The notes under the pieces are model-generated. The model was not told where the DNA came from, did not search any database, and saw nothing but the letters and a program-made list of their open reading frames with translations. The translations under genes were made by a program, and so were the position numbers. 18,684 nucleotides of DNA from JBKGYG01 sp046546235 (lineage in GTDB: Bacteria > Bacillota > Clostridia > Lachnospirales > DSM-24629), in assembly GCA_046546235.1 (NCBI GenBank), contig JBKGYG010000037.1, forward strand, positions 1 to 18,684, read 5' to 3'. This document shows positions 6,491 to 14,695 of this stretch, in pieces. Each line of letters begins with the position of its first letter. Position 1 is the stretch's first letter.

Positions 6491-7465
6491 ATGGGATACG
6501 AAAATATAGAGTTTGAAAAAGATAGTGTGTTTCTTGTGACAGGTGGAGCCGGATTCATTGGATCTAATCTGTGCGAGGTATTATTAGATAAAGGATATAA
6601 AGTAAGATGTCTTGATGACTTATCAAATGGCAAGCAAGTGAATGTAGATTTGTTTATAGATAATCCTAACTACACTTTTATTAAAGGTGATATTAGGGAT
6701 TTAGATACATGTATGAATGCTTGTGAAGGTGTTGATTATGTATTAAATCAAGCTGCTTGGGGAAGTGTTCCAAGAAGTATTGAAATGCCCTTATTATATG
6801 AAGAAATCAATATTAGAGGAACACTTAATATGATGGAAGCAGCAAGACAAAATGGAGTTAAGAAGTTTGTTTATGCATCTAGTTCTTCTGTTTATGGAGA
6901 TGAGCCTGATCTTCCTAAACAAGAAGGTAGGGAAGGGAACCTTTTATCACCATATGCTTTAACCAAAATGGTTGATGAAGAGTATGCTAAGATGTATACA
7001 AAACTATATGGTTTAGATACTTATGGATTAAGATACTTTAATGTATTTGGAAAGAGACAAGATCCAAATGGAGCATATGCAGCGGTTATTCCAAAATTTA
7101 TTAAGCAGCTATTAAATGAGGAACAGCCAACAATAAATGGTGATGGGAAACAAAGTAGAGACTTCACTTATATTGAGAATGTCATAGAGGCTAATTTAAA
7201 AGCTTGTAAGGCTCCATCAGAAGTTGCTGGGGAAGCTTTTAATATTGCTTATGGAGGAAGAGAGTATTTAATTAATGTATACAACTCCTTATGTAAAGCT
7301 CTTGGAAAAAATATCGAACCAATCTTTGGACCAGATAGAAAAGGTGATATTAAGCATAGTAATGCTGATATTAGCAAGGCTAAAGAAATGTTAGGGTATG
7401 ACCCTAGCTGGAGTTTTGAAAAAGGAATAGAAGCGGCAATTGAATGGTATAGGGAGAATTTATAG
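6491..7465 (+). CDS. tviC: UDP-HexNAc(A) 4-epimerase, SDR family (TviC/WbpP type)
   Basis: This is an extended short-chain dehydrogenase that inverts C4 of a UDP-HexNAc or its uronic acid. The 324-residue protein has the NAD motif TGGAGFIGSN (17-26), Asp42-Asp43 for the ribose, the family marker AAWGSVPRSIE (88-98), the SSSSVYG segment (130-136) with the catalytic Ser/Thr, Tyr155 and Lys159 of YXXXK (SPYALTK), then RYFNVFGKRQDPNGAYAAVI, highly characteristic of WbpP/TviC. The start is ATG 6491 with GGAG 11 bases before; the gap to the dehydrogenase is 17 bases. Together the two enzymes should convert UDP-GlcNAc to UDP-GalNAcA. Epimerase order (before or after oxidation) cannot be told. Confidence 0.92.
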   Translation: MGYENIEFEKDSVFLVTGGAGFIGSNLCEVLLDKGYKVRCLDDLSNGKQVNVDLFIDNPNYTFIKGDIRDLDTCMNACEGVDYVLNQAAWGSVPRSIEMPLLYEEINIRGTLNMMEAARQNGVKKFVYASSSSVYGDEPDLPKQEGREGNLLSPYALTKMVDEEYAKMYTKLYGLDTYGLRYFNVFGKRQDPNGAYAAVIPKFIKQLLNEEQPTINGDGKQSRDFTYIENVIEANLKACKAPSEVAGEAFNIAYGGREYLINVYNSLCKALGKNIEPIFGPDRKGDIKHSNADISKAKEMLGYDPSWSFEKGIEAAIEWYRENL

Positions 7466-7467
7466 TT

Positions 7468-8616
7468 ATGAGCTATAAAGCAGAAAAAATTAAAGTCTTG
7501 CATATAATCCCATCATTAAATTCTGGCGGAGCTGAGAAGTTAATAGAAGAATCTCTACCTATAATGAAAAATAATTATAACATTGATGTTGAAGTTTTAC
7601 TACTTACTGATAAAGGAAATATTTTTGATAAAAAGCTTAAAGATAATAACATAAAAACCAATGTTTCTCCACATCAAAAAATTAGAAGTATAAAAAATAT
7701 ATTTTATATACTGAAACACATAAAAAGAAATCATTACGATATTGTTCACTCTCATTTATTTCCCTGCAATTATTGGGCCTCTATAGCATCAAAATTAATA
7801 TTAAAAAACAAACCAAAATTTATTACTACCGAGCATAATACTCACAATAAAAGAAGAGATAAGTTTTACTTTAGACCAATTGAGAGGTTTATATATTCCG
7901 GTTATGATACCATCATATCAATTAGTGAAGGTACTCAACAAAATCTAATAAACTGGATAAAACCAAAAGGCAAGGATAAATTTGTTGTTATTGAAAATGG
8001 AATTAACTTAGTGGATTTCATAAATGCAGAGCCATATAAGAAATCTGATTTAGATAGCAAATTTAATGAAAGCACGAGACTATTATGCATGGTAGGTAGT
8101 TTTAGTAAACAAAAAGATCAAGCTACAATCATACGAGCGATGAAAGATTTACCAGATGATATTTTTTTATTGCTAGTAGGAGGAGGATCTTTAAAACAAG
8201 AATATGAAAAACTGGCTAAGAAATTAGAAGTAGATGACAGGGTTAAGTTTTTAGGCATAAGAAAAGATGTACCAAGGATTTTCAAAACTTCAGATATAGT
8301 TATAGTATCTTCACATTGGGAAGGTTTTGGATTGGTTGCGGCGGAAGGGATGGCTGCAGGTAAACCTGTTATAGCAAGTGATGTGCCAGGTCTAAGTGAA
8401 GTAGTTCGTGGAGCCGGAGTTTTATTTGAAAAAGGCAGTCAAAAAGAATTAATCGATAATATTAATTCTTTTCTCAATAATAAAGCGCAGTATTATAAAA
8501 TTACAGAAAAATGTCTTGAAAGATCTAATAGATACAATATAAAACGAATGGTTGAAGAGTATTTGAAAGTTTACAACCTAAGTCCAATTAGGAAAATTAC
8601 TAAAAAAGAGGGTTAA
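7468..8616 (+). CDS. GT4 glycosyltransferase
   Basis: This retaining GT-B enzyme acts in repeat-unit assembly. In the 382 residues, the N-terminal domain opens HIIPSLNSGGAEKL (12-25) with the Gly-Gly loop, and has DIVHSHLF (91-98) and TTEHNTHN. The donor domain has ENGIN (176-180), VGSFSKQKD (209-217), DRVKFLG (257-263) and the EX7E motif Glu285-Glu293 (EGFGLVAAE). AGGGAG (7451-7456) lies 11 bases before the ATG, which is 2 bases after the epimerase stop. One base separates its own stop from the polymerase start. It resembles EpsF/WbnK-type transferases, but the sugar is not predictable. Confidence 0.9.
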   Translation: MSYKAEKIKVLHIIPSLNSGGAEKLIEESLPIMKNNYNIDVEVLLLTDKGNIFDKKLKDNNIKTNVSPHQKIRSIKNIFYILKHIKRNHYDIVHSHLFPCNYWASIASKLILKNKPKFITTEHNTHNKRRDKFYFRPIERFIYSGYDTIISISEGTQQNLINWIKPKGKDKFVVIENGINLVDFINAEPYKKSDLDSKFNESTRLLCMVGSFSKQKDQATIIRAMKDLPDDIFLLLVGGGSLKQEYEKLAKKLEVDDRVKFLGIRKDVPRIFKTSDIVIVSSHWEGFGLVAAEGMAAGKPVIASDVPGLSEVVRGAGVLFEKGSQKELIDNINSFLNNKAQYYKITEKCLERSNRYNIKRMVEEYLKVYNLSPIRKITKKEG

Positions 8617-8617
8617 T

Positions 8618-9814
8618 ATGAAAAAAGTTTATCTAATGATTTTAATCTCATTATTTGCGGCAGGTTCACTATATACTACTAGAAATTTTAGACAGTATCA
8701 TATGATACTAGTCGTAGGATCTACTACAATGATATATGCGATAGCATTAATGAATCGAACTATTTTTTTAAGATTAGATAAAAAGACATTTGGACTATTT
8801 TTATTATATACTATTATGTCAATTGTATCAGGGTTAATTCATGAGAGTAATGAACTAATTGGAGGAGCCCTTTTATTATTATATATTTATATTTCACTTA
8901 TTGTTTTCTTTCCTAATATGGTTAATGGAAAATATGACGGAAAACGTATGATTGCTAAAGCTTTAATAATGAGTCATATTCCTATGATAATTTTACCAAT
9001 AATATTAGGTGATTTTAGAACAATATCTTATTCAGGCATGTTTTATAACCCTAATTCATTTGGCACTGTAGTAGCTACTTTAGCTATAGTTCCTCTGTCA
9101 AAGCTTGTTTTTGAATTAGATAGATATTATTCAAGGAAGAAAATTAATAGAAAAGATTTTATAAATAATATATTTTTATTCTTTATAATGGTTATACTTG
9201 TTCTTTTTTCAAGCAGTAGAACAAGTTTTTTATCACTTGTATTGCTAATAATATTATCTTTAGCAATGTTATCAAAAAAGATATTTAGAAATAATAAAGT
9301 AAATATAAGAGCATTTAGAAAAGCTTTTATAAGCATGTTACTTATGCTTCTATTGTTTATTGTGCTTTACAACTTCACTTCTTTCGGGAAAGTACTACAA
9401 GAGAGTGTTATAGATAAATTTATGATGAAATCGGATGTTTTACTAGACGGTAGGTCTAACGTATGGCTATTAACAATCAATGACATGCAACCGTTTGGAC
9501 ATGGAAGAGATTACTTTGGACAAATAGGGCTAGGTGCTCATAATACTTTTATAAGTATTTTAGGGCAATATGGCTTTATCCCTTTATTTTTCTTTCTTGG
9601 ATTCTTTTTTCATGTATTCATTCAATCGATGCAATATGCAGGTCAGGAGAATGAATATATATATAAATACTTACCTCTACTAGCAATAAGTAGTTTCATT
9701 ATATTGTCCATGGGTGAAGGAATGATGTTAAAAACAAGTATGTTTGTACCCTTTGTGTGTATAGGATTTTTGAGAAGACAGGATAACTCAAGAGTATGCA
9801 ATAAAGATTTTTAA
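8618..9814 (+). CDS. wzy: O-antigen polymerase / ligase-like membrane protein (Wzy)
   Basis: A 398-residue integral membrane protein with roughly ten hydrophobic segments (for example residues 4-20, 29-45, 58-73, 82-98, 115-131, 145-162, 184-198, 203-219, 236-252, 316-335 and 352-368). Features of the O-antigen ligase/polymerase family are NPNSFG (144-149), SSSRTSF (198-204) ahead of a transmembrane helix, and a large loop with DGRSNVW (277-283) and GLGAHNTFISILGQYG (304-319). The conserved Arg and His in these motifs are implicated in glycan transfer in this family. It joins lipid-linked repeat units on the outer face of the membrane. Its place in a locus with an initiator and a Wzx flippase argues for polymerase rather than ligase, but the two share a fold. 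Confidence 0.85.
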   Translation: MKKVYLMILISLFAAGSLYTTRNFRQYHMILVVGSTTMIYAIALMNRTIFLRLDKKTFGLFLLYTIMSIVSGLIHESNELIGGALLLLYIYISLIVFFPNMVNGKYDGKRMIAKALIMSHIPMIILPIILGDFRTISYSGMFYNPNSFGTVVATLAIVPLSKLVFELDRYYSRKKINRKDFINNIFLFFIMVILVLFSSSRTSFLSLVLLIILSLAMLSKKIFRNNKVNIRAFRKAFISMLLMLLLFIVLYNFTSFGKVLQESVIDKFMMKSDVLLDGRSNVWLLTINDMQPFGHGRDYFGQIGLGAHNTFISILGQYGFIPLFFFLGFFFHVFIQSMQYAGQENEYIYKYLPLLAISSFIILSMGEGMMLKTSMFVPFVCIGFLRRQDNSRVCNKDF

Positions 9815-9873
9815 AAGAATAATTAAAGTGAACACAATTAACAAAATACGAGACGTAGTGAAAGGAGAAATAC

Positions 9874-10974
9874 ATGATTAGAATATTGCATTATGGTCTA
9901 AGTTCTAATTTAGGAGGAATAGAAACTTATTTATATAAGCTATACTCTAGCATTGATAGAAATAAATTTGAGTTTGATTTCCTTGTAACCGGCAATAAAA
10001 AACCATGCTGGTATGATGAGTTTACTTCAATGGGAAGTAAATTTTTTCATGTTACCAGCAGAAGTAGAAATCCCTTAAGAAACAGAATGGAAATATCAAA
10101 AATTTTAAAAAACAAAAATTTTGATATAGTACATTGTCATTTGAACAGTTTGAGTTATACAGTTCCGGTTCATTTAGCTCTAAAGCATGATTATCCAGTA
10201 ATAGTTCATAGTAGAAATGCTGGAATCTTAAAATCAAAAATATCACGTAGTCTTCATAAAATGAATGGTATATTTTTACCACAACACAGAATAAATATGT
10301 TAGCAGTCTCTAATGTTGCAGGAACATGGATGTTTGGTAAGAATGCTAAATTTAAGGTTATTAATAATGGTTTAAATGTTGAGAATTATAAGTATAATTC
10401 AGTAGCGCGTGATAAAATACGTGAAGAATTTGGACTTAAACAAGAAAAAGTTATTGTTCATGTAGGTGCTATGCGCGAACAAAAGAACCATATGTTTTTA
10501 TTAGAGGTATTTGTTAAAGTTTTAGAGAAAAAGAGTAATACAAGATTGCTTTTAGTGGGCGATGGAGACCTTAAAGAACAAATACTTAAAAAAATTGATG
10601 AATTGAAAATTAAAAATCATGTAATTATTACAGGGAATAGAAAAGATGTGCCAGACATATTATCAGCATCGGATGTATTATTATTTCCCTCATTTTATGA
10701 AGGGTTTCCCAATGCTGTTCTTGAGGCCCAAGCCTCTGGATTGCCATGTTTAATATCAGACGTAATAACTAACGAAGTAAAAGTGAATAATAATTGCTTA
10801 TCATTATCGTTAAAAAAATCATCAACTGAATGGGCTGAACAATTACTTTTATTACAAAATTTTGATGAACGAAGTATGGGAGCATATAATGTTACAGCTA
10901 GTGGGCTATCTGTAGAAGGCGAAATAGGTAAGATAGAGAAAACCTATAGAGATATTGTTAATAATGATTGTTGA
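9874..10974 (+). CDS. GT4 glycosyltransferase, EpsF-like
   Basis: This 366-residue GT-B enzyme has an N-terminus LSSNLGGIETYLYKLY (9-24) followed by KFEFDFLVTG (31-40), typical of the EpsF group in exopolysaccharide clusters. HCHLNSL (87-93) and HSRNAG (112-117) follow. The donor domain has NNGLN (164-168), GAMREQKNH (198-206, Arg201 and Lys204 for the diphosphate) and the EX7E motif Glu276-Glu284 (EGFPNAVLE). AAAGGAG (9861-9867) lies 6 bases before the ATG. A 59-bp gap separates it from the polymerase, the first sizeable break in the operon. It probably adds a later sugar of the repeat; substrate unknown. Confidence 0.9.
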   Translation: MIRILHYGLSSNLGGIETYLYKLYSSIDRNKFEFDFLVTGNKKPCWYDEFTSMGSKFFHVTSRSRNPLRNRMEISKILKNKNFDIVHCHLNSLSYTVPVHLALKHDYPVIVHSRNAGILKSKISRSLHKMNGIFLPQHRINMLAVSNVAGTWMFGKNAKFKVINNGLNVENYKYNSVARDKIREEFGLKQEKVIVHVGAMREQKNHMFLLEVFVKVLEKKSNTRLLLVGDGDLKEQILKKIDELKIKNHVIITGNRKDVPDILSASDVLLFPSFYEGFPNAVLEAQASGLPCLISDVITNEVKVNNNCLSLSLKKSSTEWAEQLLLLQNFDERSMGAYNVTASGLSVEGEIGKIEKTYRDIVNNDC

Positions 10975-10987
10975 AAAAGAATAGGTA

Positions 10988-11112
10988 ATGGAAATAGCAG
11001 TATATGGTTCTAAAGGATGTCTAAACAGGGCCTATTTTATTTTTACTGATAAACATTTAGAGGTGAACCAATCAAGATATTTAATAATGGAGATTTTGAA
11101 AATGATATATAA
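10988..11112 (+). pseudogene. Fossil of a UDP-glucuronate 4-epimerase (internal fragment)
   Basis: Two overlapping frames together spell a short internal stretch of the UDP-glucuronate 4-epimerase family. The first frame reads VYG-SK-G-CLNR-AYFIFTDK (from 11000), matching the family pattern VYGPWGRPDMAYF.FT with identical spacing. The second frame (from 11056) continues RGEPIKIFNNGDFEND, matching the GEPIKVFNNGD.. strand, then stops at TAA 11110. One frameshift and the stop prove decay, and only about 40 of some 340 residues remain. An intact relative begins at 18531. It occupies the 228-bp gap (10975-11202) between two glycosyltransferase genes, the rest of which shows nothing recognisable. 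A 42-residue ATG frame (10988-11116) covers it, but is not believed to be a gene. Confidence 0.7.
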
Positions 11113-11202
11113 GTAAGAGGTGACAAGTCTTTGTAATTAGTAATATTAAAAAGTAATTTGAAAGCTTGACTTGAATATTTAATAATTATACAGGAGGTTT
11201 TA

Positions 11203-12360
11203 ATGAACATATTATTTTTATCAAATAAATCTGCTTATACAAGTAAGTCATATGGAGGTGCAGAATCTTCTCTTCAATTAATGGCAGAAAAATTTTCTGA
11301 ACGAGGGCATACTGTACATTATGTTACTAGGAGCTGTAGGGTTTCTATAAAAAAAGTAAAAATTAACAACTTGACATTACATGTATTTCCTAGATCAAGA
11401 GGCGCAAAAATACTGAAGTTTATAAAAGTTATAAACAATTTAATTTTACGGTATTACTTAAAAAGATTAATTATTAAGAAAAATATTGAAATTGTATATT
11501 GTTTTTATGAAGAAAACATTCTTAGAAGTTTGATTAAGATAAAAAATGGTGGTCCTACCCCTAAATTAGTTATGCGAATGGCCGGTCTTTATTGGTATGA
11601 AAAATCAAAAAAATCTAATACTGCACTTCAAGAATACCAATCTATTTTTAATAGTATGGATTCTGTTAACTACATTCATAAAGGACTAAAGGATTTAACA
11701 GAATGCAAATTGGTAAAGTTGAACATGAACGTTAACTTTAAAAATACATTTAATTTAGATATTGGATCAAGTTTTAAATATAATAGAGATATTGATTATT
11801 TAGATTTAAAAAACAAAGAATTTAGAATTATAATGGCAACTAGATTTTCAAATTATCAGAAAAGGCAGGATATATTAGTGAAAGCCATTGCACTTATAGA
11901 CAATAAAGTTAATATCAGGGTGAAGCTTATAGGAGACGGTACCGAAAGAGAAAAAGTACAAAAAATGATTAATGATTTGAATATAGAGGATAGAGTGGTA
12001 ATAGTACCATTTATGGAGCAACAAAAATTGTGGCAAGAAATGCAAAAAAGTGATTTATTATGTCATGCCTGTGATTATGAAGGCCTAGGCAAAATAATTA
12101 TCGAGAGTATGGCAATGGGTTTACCTGTACTTGCATCACGAGTCAAGCCTTTAAGCGACTACATTGAAGATGGAGTTAATGGGTTTTTAGTTGATAATAA
12201 ACCTAAAGCCTGGGCAAATAAAATTCAAAAACTAATTAATCAAAAAACCGAGAGAATAAAAGTTTCTCAAGAGTCGATTAAGTTTATTGAAGAAAATTTT
12301 AACCCGGATAAAAATATAAAAAAATATGAAAAAAAGTTTAAAGAAATAATAAAGAATTAG
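11203..12360 (+). CDS. GT4 glycosyltransferase
   Basis: A 385-residue GT-B protein with a more diverged N-terminal domain than the other three: SYGGAESSLQLMAEKF (16-31) gives the glycine loop, and VMRMAGLYWYEK (123-134) replaces the usual His-rich segment. The donor domain is clear: MATRFSNYQKRQD (211-223), LIGDGTERE (242-250), DRVVIVPF (263-270) and the EX7E motif Glu293-Glu301 (EGLGKIIIE). AGGAGG (11192-11197) is an excellent ribosome binding site 5 bases before the ATG. The protein is very rich in Lys, Asn and Ile, in line with the AT-rich downstream half of the locus. Acceptor and sugar are unknown. Confidence 0.88.
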   Translation: MNILFLSNKSAYTSKSYGGAESSLQLMAEKFSERGHTVHYVTRSCRVSIKKVKINNLTLHVFPRSRGAKILKFIKVINNLILRYYLKRLIIKKNIEIVYCFYEENILRSLIKIKNGGPTPKLVMRMAGLYWYEKSKKSNTALQEYQSIFNSMDSVNYIHKGLKDLTECKLVKLNMNVNFKNTFNLDIGSSFKYNRDIDYLDLKNKEFRIIMATRFSNYQKRQDILVKAIALIDNKVNIRVKLIGDGTEREKVQKMINDLNIEDRVVIVPFMEQQKLWQEMQKSDLLCHACDYEGLGKIIIESMAMGLPVLASRVKPLSDYIEDGVNGFLVDNKPKAWANKIQKLINQKTERIKVSQESIKFIEENFNPDKNIKKYEKKFKEIIKN

Positions 12361-12471
12361 TAGTCAAGAATATCATGAATTGTTTTGAGATAGGGATTAA
12401 AGTTGGGGTTTTTATGAGTAAAGTATTGTAGTATAAGAACAAGAAAATAAATTCAGAGTAGGTGATTAAGA

Positions 12472-13173
12472 GTGCAGAATTCTAAAACAATATTAGTTCT
12501 TGGTTCAAAGCCTGATTCGGATTTACCTGCGGTTAAGGTTGACCATATATACGCCGCTAATGCAGCTATTATATTAGCTAATAATTATATAAGTATAGGT
12601 TTGACTAATAAGGATTTTACCAGTGTAACAACAGGTAAACAGTTAAAAAAACCCGAAGTTCAGGACAGTGTTTTATCAGTGCAACCAAGCTGTATAATTT
12701 CTAGAAGATGGGAAATTCCTGATAATATAAAAAATGGTCTTACTAATACTCGAATAATACGGTTAACTGATAAAGAACAAGAGGATTTTCAAAAGCAGTA
12801 TCTAGGATTCGGGAGGTATCTTGCTGAAATAAAAGTAATACTTAGTATGGTTAAAGTAGATATAAAGGCAGGTTTAAGTAGACTGAAAGCGATCGCAAAG
12901 CTTAATCTTAGTGGTGGGTTAAGTACAGGGCTCTATGCTGTTTTGGTTGCTGCACACAATCATCCAGAACATACAATAATAGTAGCGGGTATAGGTCTAG
13001 ATGCTGGAACGCACTTTAATGATAATAAATTGAAATTCCCATTGTGGAGAGGTCTTTTAGATAAAGAAATGGTTAAATATTTCTCACCAGATTTAAAACA
13101 ACGGATTTTTACAACAGATTCAAACTTTGCAAAAAATGTAGGGGTTAAAATATATGAAGGGGGAGTGTTATGA
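12472..13173 (+). CDS. Unrecognised protein, faintly sialyltransferase/DUF115-like
   Basis: A 233-residue soluble-looking protein from a GTG start, with AGGTGA about 8 bases upstream. I cannot assign a family with confidence. The opening strand TILVLGSKPDSD (6-17) and DHIYAANAA (24-32) recall the nucleotide-binding start of GT42/GT29 sialyltransferases and of DUF115-type proteins (a hydrophobic strand, a Gly-Ser-x-Pro turn, then a strand ending in Asn). SGGLSTGLYAVLVAA (147-161) and TIIVAGIGLDAGTHF (168-182) recall their second half, where an S/T-G-x-x-A helix precedes a strand with Gly-Ile-Asp-like residues. No signal peptide or membrane helix is seen. Its stop overlaps the next start (ATGA, 13170), so it is translationally coupled to the NTase-kinase fusion and may act with it. 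A role as a glycosyltransferase or phosphotransferase is possible but unproven. Confidence 0.6.
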   Translation: MQNSKTILVLGSKPDSDLPAVKVDHIYAANAAIILANNYISIGLTNKDFTSVTTGKQLKKPEVQDSVLSVQPSCIISRRWEIPDNIKNGLTNTRIIRLTDKEQEDFQKQYLGFGRYLAEIKVILSMVKVDIKAGLSRLKAIAKLNLSGGLSTGLYAVLVAAHNHPEHTIIVAGIGLDAGTHFNDNKLKFPLWRGLLDKEMVKYFSPDLKQRIFTTDSNFAKNVGVKIYEGGVL

Positions 13174-14597
13174 TCTTATATGAAACATTTGAAGAGATTA
13201 ATAAGAAATTAGAATGTTGCTTGTTAAAAGGCATTGAAGATCTTCCTCAAAGTTTTGCGGGAAAGAAGGATATTGATCTTTTAGTTTACAGAAAAGATCA
13301 GTTTTTATTGCAAAAAATTTTAGTAGGCTTTGGATTTAGACAAGTTGTTTCAGGTTGGCATAAAATGCAACACGGCACAGAGCATTATGTCTTATACGAA
13401 TCTGAAACAGATCAATTTCACCACCTTCATGTTCACTATAAAATAATATTTGGAATTTTATTTGACAGGGAATATGAGTTGCCATATGTAGAAGATTGGA
13501 TTAGTCTAGCGACATTACATTCGGACTATCCTATTAAAGTTTTGCCTTTAGAACTGAACATGGTATTTGAAATGCTAAGATCTATTGTTGAAACTAACTA
13601 TAATTTTAAATCAAAAGTTAGAGCAGTGTTAGCTAAACTGATAAAAAATAATAAATTTATTTATAACCGCAATTATAAATTCTATAAAAAATTTAAATTT
13701 TACTACTCGAAGGCAAACATTGAACTTTTTCAAAAGTATTTATATCGGTATTTTTCTTTTGCTATCATAGAAATCAATAAATTAAAGAGTTGGTACATCG
13801 ATGAAACTTTAACCCCCTTAAAGCATATGTATTTAAGGTCAAGAACATTAGTTAAGTTAAAACAATACAGGCGTATTAATAATAAAGATGCAAGATTATT
13901 ACGTAGTTTACGAAAAAAAGAAGTAAAAGATGATATTGCTTTTCGTTCTTTAAGTTCAGGAGGAATGATAATATCTATTATTGGTGCTGATGGTACAGGC
14001 AAATCAACAATGTGTGATGAGTTAAAAAATTGGCTCAAGTGGGGTCGATTTACTGTGCGAATATTACACCTAGGTGAACCTAAAGGGTTACTTCGACTGT
14101 CTTTTATAAATTATTTAATTAAAGTAAGTGGCTTGGTAGGACTCAAGTCAATAACATCATACTTTGATGGACTAAGTTCTTTAATTAAGGCTAAAAAAAG
14201 AGCCCAAACAATAAAAAAAGCCCATTACTTAAAGAATAAAGGTTTTATAGTTATTACTGATAGATACCCATTAAAAGAATTTTGGGATAAGGAATCTAAA
14301 ATGGATTCTCCTAAATTAAATTTTACCAACAAATTATACCCCCGTGTTATCTCTTTATTTGAGAATTTTCCTGATTATCCTGATGCTTTAATTTTTTTGA
14401 CGGCACCTGATGAAATAATAATTAGCAGAAGACAGGAAGAAGTTATTAGTAATCCAACAATTAAAAATACTTTTGTGCAAAAAAATAAAGATGTTAAAAA
14501 GGTCGCATCAGAGCTTAATAGCAAAATATTTAATACTAGTGAAGCTTGGGATGTACTTTACAATAAAGTTCGAGCCTTTGTTTGGAGCAATCTATAA
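13170..14597 (+). CDS. Two-domain protein: nucleotidyltransferase-like N-terminus fused to thymidylate-kinase-like C-terminus
   Basis: This 475-residue protein has two parts. Residues 1-150 contain GKKDIDLLV (31-39), the metal-binding D-x-D pattern of the polymerase-beta/MNT nucleotidyltransferase fold (Asp34, Asp36), followed by HHLHVHYK (84-91). Residues 150-260 are a basic, helical linker. Residues 265-475 form a P-loop kinase domain: Walker A GADGTGKST (272-280, Lys278), HLGEP (300-304), and TDRYPL (363-368), matching the DRY/DRF step of thymidylate-kinase-like enzymes; ALIFLTAP (406-413) is the next strand. The lid is not obviously TMK-like, so dTMP is unlikely as substrate. Proteins of this architecture turn up in polysaccharide loci and are often labelled thymidylate kinase; a sugar, lipid or glycan kinase role is inferred. 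It overlaps the preceding gene by 4 bases. Confidence 0.75.
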   Translation: MILYETFEEINKKLECCLLKGIEDLPQSFAGKKDIDLLVYRKDQFLLQKILVGFGFRQVVSGWHKMQHGTEHYVLYESETDQFHHLHVHYKIIFGILFDREYELPYVEDWISLATLHSDYPIKVLPLELNMVFEMLRSIVETNYNFKSKVRAVLAKLIKNNKFIYNRNYKFYKKFKFYYSKANIELFQKYLYRYFSFAIIEINKLKSWYIDETLTPLKHMYLRSRTLVKLKQYRRINNKDARLLRSLRKKEVKDDIAFRSLSSGGMIISIIGADGTGKSTMCDELKNWLKWGRFTVRILHLGEPKGLLRLSFINYLIKVSGLVGLKSITSYFDGLSSLIKAKKRAQTIKKAHYLKNKGFIVITDRYPLKEFWDKESKMDSPKLNFTNKLYPRVISLFENFPDYPDALIFLTAPDEIIISRRQEEVISNPTIKNTFVQKNKDVKKVASELNSKIFNTSEAWDVLYNKVRAFVWSNL

Positions 14598-14600
14598 AAA

Positions 14601-14620
14601 ATAAAATGAGTACATTTTAT
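14601..14620. repeat. Perfect AT-rich inverted repeat after the NTase-kinase gene
   Basis: ATAAAATG (14601-14608), loop AGTA, CATTTTAT (14613-14620), starting 3 bases after the stop codon. The stem is A/T apart from one pair and has no following T-run, so it is not a convincing terminator, though it may slow decay from the 3' end. The remainder of the 98-bp gap holds nothing recognisable. Confidence 0.35.
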
Positions 14621-14695
14621 ACTTATAAAAAATTATGTTGGATAGGATAATCATTTATAAAGGTTTAAATTATGCTTTGAGGAAGTGGATTTTAA

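Noticed and set aside
5531..7503. Minus-strand open frames at 5531-5770, 6066-6257, 6412-6633 and 7249-7503
   Set aside because: Antisense shadows of the UDP-sugar dehydrogenase, epimerase and glycosyltransferase genes with no ribosome binding sites or known motifs.
10988..11116. A 42-residue ATG frame taken as a small gene
   Set aside because: Its codons match an internal epimerase stretch that shifts frame halfway; a fossil explains it better, and there is no good ribosome binding site.
11165..11190. TTGACT upstream of the glycosyltransferase at 11203 as a promoter
   Set aside because: No acceptable -10 at 16-18 bases, and the start of transcription would fall on the ribosome binding site.
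9127..14038. Minus-strand open frames at 9127-9336, 10052-10282 and 13730-14038
   Set aside because: Shadows of the polymerase, a glycosyltransferase and the NTase-kinase gene; no independent support.
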